Below are positions 53,208-59,167 of a DNA stretch of 59,167 nucleotides, piece by piece; positions within the stretch are counted from its first letter, which is position 1; each line of letters begins with the position of its first letter. The position numbers and the translations under genes are program-made. Origin of the DNA: Fragilariopsis cylindrus CCMP1102. Its lineage: Eukaryota > Bacillariophyta > Bacillariophyceae > Bacillariales > Bacillariaceae. The stretch covers positions 1 to 59,167 of the forward strand of contig FMBT01000539.1 in assembly GCA_900095095.1 (NCBI GenBank), given 5' to 3'. The notes beneath the pieces are model-generated. The model worked only from the letters and a program-made list of their open reading frames with translations. It made no database searches and was not told the DNA's origin.

Positions 53208-54353
53208 GACCAAAAATGAGAGCAACAGTAGCTCCGACTACCTGCTATTGGCTGATGTGAAGATAAGACACTACTCCAGGCAGGGCAGGGTACTTCAAAA
53301 CATAATTGGTAGGTATAGGAGAGTTCGTTTCTGACAATGACAAGATTAGTGTATTGTGTATTTTGCTACCACTTATGACTTCCAACAGACAATACACTAA
53401 TGTTTCAGTGCCCTATGACAAGATTCTACCGTCTTGTTTACAGTACAGGCATCAAATGATTGGTATATGGGGCAGGGGATACAGTGGGTTTGTGAGCTTC
53501 CCTTTGAATTAAAATTTGGTTGGACAATAAATCCACACACATGACATCATATATGTTTTGTCACAACATGTTAAAAAAAATCTATAGAGAGTAAAAACAA
53601 TGCATACAATAGTATCCTATAATAATATGTTCAGCAATGCTTGGTCAAAGTCACACTCTAAAAAGAATAAAGAAAATGGGTCATCATTTTTATTCCATCT
53701 TATACTATGCATATTGTGAGCGGAAATCGACATCTCCCCTTCCTCATATCTAGTTTTCCGCGCAAGTCAAACTACCAAGTAAAACGCAGATGCATCCCAT
53801 GTAAAAGTAACACAGTCCACGCTACGCATGTCTATAATTTTATTATTGTCTTGTATTTTTTAATAAACATATTACTGAACATAAATAAATCAATGCTCTA
53901 TTGATGCAATAGGAAGGTGACCCAACTTTTTTTAAATTTCGATTACGATTACATACATCATTCAGTATACCAGTACGGTAAGTAAATCCATACTAGAGAG
54001 AGTAGACACCATCTCCTTATCTAAGTTACCTCCAACCATCAGTCAAGAAAGATACCGATTGATTTACATCATTCGTATATCCCGATTGAGAATCGAGCAT
54101 CTAATAAAAACTTCGGGGTCTTCCGTTTTAATACAACATAATATTATTGTAATAATATTATCATCTAAATCTCGAGACACCGCCGTCATCTGATCTCTGA
54201 TACTAATTCTTTGTATTTTTTATTACCTCGTTTCTTTATCCTAACGTTATCCGCCATTTGATTTTTTTGTTCCAGATACTAGTGATCCCATTTTTGAATA
54301 CATATCATTTTGATTTATTTGAAAAAGCAGAACAAAAAGACTGAAAAACTATC
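53032..54353. other. Intergenic spacer
   Basis: Contains a (TG)n run at about 53163-53204, a hairpin with 12-13 bp arms (ATTAGTGTATTGT at about 53345 with ACAATACACTAAT near 53390), a TACAGTA at 53440, and then the AT-rich promoter region of the HMG gene. No gene recognised. Confidence 0.45.
53163..53204. repeat. (TG)n microsatellite
   Basis: About 20 GT dinucleotides, preceded by short TGTGTC variants. Confidence 0.95.
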
Positions 54354-56483
54354 ATGGATACCACCACAAATAATGAAGAAGAACCAGTCCAAGTAAAGGC
54401 TGAACAGGAAGAGGAGAAGGAAGAGGTAGAAGAAGAATTCCCCGAAGTTGATCAAGAACAGGAAGATCCTCAAATAACCGATGAGCTACATTATGATGAT
54501 GATGATGTGGAGGAGGACAACGGGAAAGAACTGGTACAATCTGTAACTGAAGAAACATCGACAGCGGAGGATGAAATTATCATTGTAAATGGAGGAAGTA
54601 ATGATGTTCTATATCCAGATCCAGATCTATCATTAGCAGATCAAGATCATCATCAACACGAAGCAGAAGAAGATCAACAATCACTAATGATTGGTAGGCC
54701 TACTCTTCAGATTTCTGACGTTGATCATGCTCATGATGATCACCATCATCCTCTCGACGTTGACATGAACGTTGACGTGGAGGATCATGAACATGACCAA
54801 GCTGGTCCGACACTACAGATTGCATTTCAAGAAAATGCCGATGATCATCTACCGGAAATCGATGAAAAAGACGAAGAAGGAGAAGACGACGACGACGACC
54901 ACCACCATCCTGATCAGCAACAGCAACATGATGAAGAAAAAATCGAAAACGAAAATGAAGATAAAATATCACTACCATTACTACCACCGCCAATTATTAT
55001 CCATCCTCCAATCGTTCCACTTCCGCAGATCAAAGAAAACGATACCGACAACAAAGATAATACCGTCGACGACGACGTCGTTGTTGGGGGCGACATCATT
55101 GATATCAATAGTAAGAATATAAAAAAGAGAAATAGATCGGAATCTATGGAAGAAGAAAATAACAACAACAACAATTATGATAGTAAGAATCTGACGATCG
55201 ATAATACTAACAGCATCGATGACGACGAATTATTAATGAAAGTTGTATACGAAGAAGTTATGGATGATCCACAAATTATTGCCGATTTGAAACTCATTGA
55301 GGAAAGTACACCAACAACTGCATTAGAATTGGCATTCACCAGTATATTGCATCAAAAAGAGCAACATATATCAAAATTAACAACGGAAATAATTAAATTG
55401 AAACGATTTATCTCCAAACGAAAACAAACCTATAAACGAAAGCGGAAAGATGAGGGTGCACCCACACGTGCATTATCGGCCTACAATATATTTGTACAAG
55501 AAAAGTTTGCCGAACTTGCCAAGAAGAATGATGATGCGTTGAAAAGTACGGATACGAATGCACAAATGAGACGTGTACCACCCGCATCCTTAGTGAAAAC
55601 GACCGGAACACGTTGGAAGGCATTATCCGAAGAAGAAAAGTCGAAATATGAAGAACAGGCCAAAGCGGATCGGAAACGGTATGAGGAACAAATGGCGAAG
55701 TATCAGCCACCCGATAAACCAATGAATCGAAAAAGGAATAAAACTGGTTATAATATGTTCTTTTCCGCTCATGTGATACATTTGAAACAAACATCCAATG
55801 GTGTACCATCCGAGCGTGGATCAGTGGCACGTTTTGTAGGAATAGCATGGAAGGCACTGAGTGTCGAAGAAAAACAATATTATGAGCAAGAGGCTGATAA
55901 ACATAACGGAATGAATCCAGTTGATAATAAAGAAGCAGATGGAGTAGAAGTAGACAATGATCAGCACGACGACGATGTTGTGGACGACGACGAGGGTGCT
56001 GTCGTTACCAAGGGTTCTTCACCAGAAGAAGCAGCAGCAGTAGCAGCAACAACAACAACAGTCCAACAATCACAAGCAGCTTCGCAGCCACAACAATTAG
56101 TACAGGATCCATATGCAGCGCATGCTGCTGCTGCTGCCGCACACTATGCTGGACATGAAGCTGCGCAAGCAGCATACGCAGCAGGAGGACAGCATGCCGC
56201 TGATCCTCGGATGCATGCACATCATGCATATTATTATGCACATCAACCACATCCAGCAGCGCATGGATATCATTATGATTATAGTGAATACTATAAACAG
56301 CAGCAGCAGCAACAACAACAACAACATGCAGCAACAAGTCAACAGCAGCAGCCGCAGCAAGGACAAAACCAGGCTGGTGGTCAGCAACAGCAGAGCCGAT
56401 CAAGCCGTCAACAGCAGCAGCAGCAGCATCCTTATCCATATCCAACCCGACAAACAACCCATGGATACGGGGACTATAAATAA
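54354..56483 (+). CDS. HMG-box protein with two HMG boxes
   Basis: 709 aa chromatin or transcription-associated protein. The N-terminal half (about 1-330) is highly acidic with His/Asp runs. A coiled helix (KEQHISKLTTEIIKLKRFIS) and a basic stretch (KRKQTYKRKRKD) lead into HMG box 1 at about 370-445 (RALSAYNIFVQEKF ... TRWKALSEEEKSKYEEQA) and HMG box 2 at about 460-520 (KTGYNMFFSAHVIHLKQT ... IAWKALSVEEKQYYEQEA). HMG boxes bend DNA in the nucleus; an acidic tail commonly tunes binding, here placed N-terminally. The C-terminus is Ala/His/Tyr-rich then Gln-rich (about 565-709), like a transactivation or condensate-forming tail. It faces the CRAL-TRIO gene with only 153 bp between stops. Confidence 0.92.
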   Translation: MDTTTNNEEEPVQVKAEQEEEKEEVEEEFPEVDQEQEDPQITDELHYDDDDVEEDNGKELVQSVTEETSTAEDEIIIVNGGSNDVLYPDPDLSLADQDHHQHEAEEDQQSLMIGRPTLQISDVDHAHDDHHHPLDVDMNVDVEDHEHDQAGPTLQIAFQENADDHLPEIDEKDEEGEDDDDDHHHPDQQQQHDEEKIENENEDKISLPLLPPPIIIHPPIVPLPQIKENDTDNKDNTVDDDVVVGGDIIDINSKNIKKRNRSESMEEENNNNNNYDSKNLTIDNTNSIDDDELLMKVVYEEVMDDPQIIADLKLIEESTPTTALELAFTSILHQKEQHISKLTTEIIKLKRFISKRKQTYKRKRKDEGAPTRALSAYNIFVQEKFAELAKKNDDALKSTDTNAQMRRVPPASLVKTTGTRWKALSEEEKSKYEEQAKADRKRYEEQMAKYQPPDKPMNRKRNKTGYNMFFSAHVIHLKQTSNGVPSERGSVARFVGIAWKALSVEEKQYYEQEADKHNGMNPVDNKEADGVEVDNDQHDDDVVDDDEGAVVTKGSSPEEAAAVAATTTTVQQSQAASQPQQLVQDPYAAHAAAAAAHYAGHEAAQAAYAAGGQHAADPRMHAHHAYYYAHQPHPAAHGYHYDYSEYYKQQQQQQQQQHAATSQQQQPQQGQNQAGGQQQQSRSSRQQQQQQHPYPYPTRQTTHGYGDYK

Positions 56484-56636
56484 ATTAAAGAATACAAATA
56501 AAATAACTATGTATACATACACTATAAACCTTAAACAAGAGACAAAATATTTAAATATCTATTACTATATTTATTATTTTCAAACACTAAGTATTATATT
56601 AGTATACAAGTACGTAGTACAGTTTTGCATTGCATT

Positions 56637-58012
56637 TTATTCTTGGCAAAAGGAGGAACATCGTTTTGTTTCCATATAATCAATAGTATCTTTTGGTATA
56701 CCACTTAATTTTTCTAATTTTTTATATGGTGGCAATGAATCTCTATTAGCATTACCAGGTACTAGAACAATTTTTTCAGTTGTATTTGGATCTAATATAT
56801 GTAATTTCTTTACCATATTCCATATCATATAGGCAGCAGTTGGCATTGGAAAGACAATACTTCGGATCAGTCGTTCTGGAAAATTTTGTTCCAAACAACC
56901 AACGACCTGTTTTATAAATGGTAGTAATGCGTATGGTGTTGGATTCGACCAACCATACCCACCTCGTAAGTCAATAACAATAATTAATTTTTCCATGGAA
57001 TGACGATTTAATTTTTGTTCTAAATAACATGCGATACAAAAAACATAATCTTCAGCTGATGCAATCGATAAATCTAATTGTGCTGGTAATAAATGTAATA
57101 TTCGATGATGCGATTGAGACTGAGATTGAGACTGAGATTGAGACGACTGCTGTTGCAACTGCGACTTTCCTCCTATGCTGGTATGATCATCACCGTGACT
57201 ATTGTTGTTGGCAATCACCCTCACTAATTGTGGCAACATGCAAGTATTATTACTGGATGATGTCGTCGACGTTGGTAACGAAGATGTGGACTTGTCATCA
57301 TCATCATCATCGTTGTCATCATCATTCTTCTTGTTACTATTATAAGCACGACGAGCATTTTTTGATGCAAACTTCCAGTCCAACAAATCAATCATCTCAT
57401 GAGAAGATGCACAGGAATGCCAATCCTCAACCTTCTCCCCCCCGTCCTCGTTGTCATCGTCATCGTCATTGTTGTTATTAATAGAATTATCCAATATGCT
57501 ATTATATTCTTTTCTCCATTGAAAATGATTTTGTAATTGTTTATATGCTAAATCATATTGACCATCTTTTCCATTAAGAAAACGTTTAATTTCTTCTTTT
57601 GTCGCCAGTGGAAAATTCTGGTGAAGCTTCTGATGATCATCTGATAATACCTCATCATCAACTGGAACAGATGATGGAACATACGATTCGATGGATATGG
57701 GAGCAGCCACAGAGACAATATGTTCTTTTTGTTACGATGACGGAAGGAACAGCCGACGCATCTCGGTTACTATTTGGCGTTGGCACTAGTACATAATCGT
57801 CAATACTATCCATTTTGGGGGAACAACTTAGTGGTTCTACTAATTTATCCTGTTCTTCTGTATTCTTATTCTTCTTTTTTGTCGAACTTTTTCTCAAAAA
57901 AAGATGATATTCTACTTTTCGTAGATTTTTGTTTTCTTTGCTTCTTTACCTTGGTTGAGACTTTTGCATCGCCCCCACCACCACTTGTCTTGTTGACTGA
58001 TTCATTATCCAT
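56637..58012 (-). CDS. CRAL-TRIO (Sec14-like) protein, probably three exons
   Basis: The domain-bearing frame (56637 to about 57730) has no upstream ATG, so it must be joined to 5' exons. Proposed: exon 1 58012-57950, intron 57949-57850 (100 bp, GTAAAG...ACAG), exon 2 57849-57771, a 46-nt intron 57770-57725 (GTAACC...AAAAG) or instead a 1-nt indel in an A5 run, exon 3 57724-56637. Domain: CRAL-TRIO-N helices (KEEIKRFLNGKDGQYDLAY, NHFQWRKEYN), then LSIASAEDYVFCIACYLEQK, MEKLIIVIDLRGGYG and NFPERLIRSIVFPMPTAAY, the Sec14 lipid-exchange core, and KIVLVPGNANRDSLPPY. Asn/Asp and Ser/Gln inserts are typical of this genome. Lipid transfer or signalling role; ligand unknown. Domain sure, gene start less so. 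Confidence 0.72.
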
Positions 58013-58462
58013 CTCTCTATCGAATACTAGAGGATCCGTTTAGATACTTGAACTCTGCTATTCTTCTTGTGTTGTCAGCTTTGCTGTCTTCTTTGCTGGG
58101 TAGGTTTGGTGCTCTGCCTTGTTCTTTTTATTGGTCTTGTGTCGTTTCGGTTGTGTGTGTGTTGAAAAAAGAATTTGTTTTATTTTTCATTAAAATTTTG
58201 AAGAAAGGATAGAGGAAGAAGGTTCGGCGTTTTCGGTTCGCGTGTCGATAGTTGCTATCCCCGACTGAAACATCTCTTTTCGGCGATTGGGGGATGAAAC
58301 AATTTAAGCAAATTTTGCTCAATTTTGCTTATTTCGACGTCCATGCCCAGACCTAAAAGGAAAAACATCAATCTAAAGTCATTCAAAAAGGACATCGATC
58401 ATCGATCCTCTACCTCAGCGACACAAAAGTAAATAAAAAAGAAAGCAACGAAGATAGGAACC
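58013..58462. other. Divergent spacer
   Basis: 450 bp between the starts of the CRAL-TRIO gene (minus) and the last gene (plus); probably two promoters. No RNA gene seen. Confidence 0.4.
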
Positions 58463-59167
58463 ATGGACGACGCCGATACTAATAATGAGGAGGATCAGCA
58501 GTATGGTGAAGAAGAAATAGTTAATACTGCTGCTGCTAAGCAAAGACGTCTACTCAAACTAATTTCGGTCCTTGAAAAGAAAGCTAAATTTTCTTTGCGT
58601 ACAAGAAATAAAACTGATGAACTGGTTGAAAATTTCCTTGCAAATCTAGAAGATGATGTCCATGATATGCTTTGTGACAATTACATTGACGCTGGAAACT
58701 ACAGTGGATTAGATAGCGACCGGGATACAGAAGCAGAAGTTGAAGCTATTGTACGGATTTTTCCTGAAGTTTTGACAAGAAGAGAAGATGACGAGAATTT
58801 TTACTATCCAATTCAACTACTCACATTTGCACACGACGAAGACGGCAACTGGCGATGCAACGTGAAAGCAGTATCATTCATCCCTCTCATAGCTAGAATA
58901 GCAATTGAGTTCGACTTATTTGAGGAAGAAGAGAGGGGAGGATTACTATGTGAAGATGGTAAAATAAATGTTTTACAAGACCTCATGCTTAGTGACAACC
59001 AGACCGAACTGTCTAATCAGGAACATAACGAATATCTTGACACTAAATATCTACAACTTTTGATACAATTGAGGAAATTGGGTTATGTTAAGAAAGAAGA
59101 TATTCAAAGGAATGGCCTATTGCACAGATTGTGTCGAAATGATTACTTTGCAGAGAAGCGATTTCGA
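58463..59167 (+). CDS. Hypothetical protein of a diatom-type family (3' partial)
   Basis: The ATG at 58463 opens a frame that stays open for 235 codons to the window edge. After an acidic start (MDDADTNNEEDQQYGEEE) come YYPIQLLTFAHDEDGNW, RCNVKAVSFIPLIARIAIEF and LFEEEERGGLLCEDGKINVL. These strings recall a large hypothetical family widespread in diatom genomes, with helical, ankyrin-like repeats (from memory). No signal peptide or enzyme motif appears in the visible part. The real length and function cannot be judged. Confidence 0.7.
   Translation, partial: MDDADTNNEEDQQYGEEEIVNTAAAKQRRLLKLISVLEKKAKFSLRTRNKTDELVENFLANLEDDVHDMLCDNYIDAGNYSGLDSDRDTEAEVEAIVRIFPEVLTRREDDENFYYPIQLLTFAHDEDGNWRCNVKAVSFIPLIARIAIEFDLFEEEERGGLLCEDGKINVLQDLMLSDNQTELSNQEHNEYLDTKYLQLLIQLRKLGYVKKEDIQRNGLLHRLCRNDYFAEKRFR

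Overview
The window reads as nuclear DNA of a diatom, probably a pennate one (inference). The support is: GT-AG introns of about 100-400 bp in a minority of genes; plastid proteins with a signal peptide followed by an ASAF-like junction (AEAF in the VKOR protein, DAF in the metallo-hydrolase, a twin-arginine lumen signal in the PsbP-like protein); proteins swollen by Asn/Asp/Ser/Gln runs; a decayed nuclear copy of a plastid rps4 gene; and gene types typical of stramenopile algae (PuuE-type allantoinase, VKOR-thioredoxin fusion, NMT1/THI5-like protein, diatom-type hypothetical families). There are no operons. Genes sit on both strands, often as divergent or tail-to-tail pairs with short spacers.

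Layout. 1-4.5 kb: 3' part of a UvrD/PcrA-type helicase, a small charged hypothetical protein, and a two-exon lumenal PsbP-like protein. 4.5-6.3 kb: intergenic, with a palindromic MITE-like element built of small hairpins. 6.3-17 kb: a secreted alpha/beta hydrolase, a large helical-repeat (PPR-like) organelle protein, and, tail to tail with it, a 1558-residue hybrid histidine kinase whose sensor part is three 765-bp tandem copies of a PAS-PAS unit. 17-22.4 kb: a gene-poor island of decayed mobile elements (retroelement tail on the minus strand, a stop-riddled coding frame on the plus strand), a regularly spaced palindrome cluster, a fold-back element and a 192-bp tandem repeat. 22.4-30 kb: a tiny spliced Lys-rich gene, a divergent pair (atypical SDR and plastid metallo-hydrolase), a hypothetical ORF, and the three-exon allantoinase. 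30.5-32.6 kb: a truncated plastid rps4 copy and a GC-richer NMT1/THI5-like gene, bracketed by a ~90-101 bp direct repeat. 32.9-46.5 kb: PA-TM-RING ubiquitin ligase with an inserted Tudor-like module, SET-domain protein with six W/LGY/W repeats, methyltransferase with split CCCH and CCHC zinc fingers, plastid VKOR-thioredoxin, HAD nucleotidase and an LRR protein. 47-59 kb: two CRAL-TRIO (Sec14) proteins, a second RING-H2 protein, a two-HMG-box protein and the start of a hypothetical gene running off the end.

Functional threads (inference): the PsbP-like protein, VKOR-thioredoxin, metallo-hydrolase and possibly the helicase serve the plastid; the allantoinase and HAD nucleotidase fit purine/pyrimidine breakdown; the NMT1-like protein fits capture of a thiamine precursor; the two RING-H2 proteins are paralogues. 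The most unusual items are the mosaic PAS array, the SET protein with repeats placed between its catalytic core and post-SET, the composition-shifted Tudor-like module inside a PA domain, and an intergenic TACTGTA motif that recurs near many gene starts. Three genes (helicase, hydrolase, second CRAL-TRIO) need a frame change to read through, either by very short introns or by indels.
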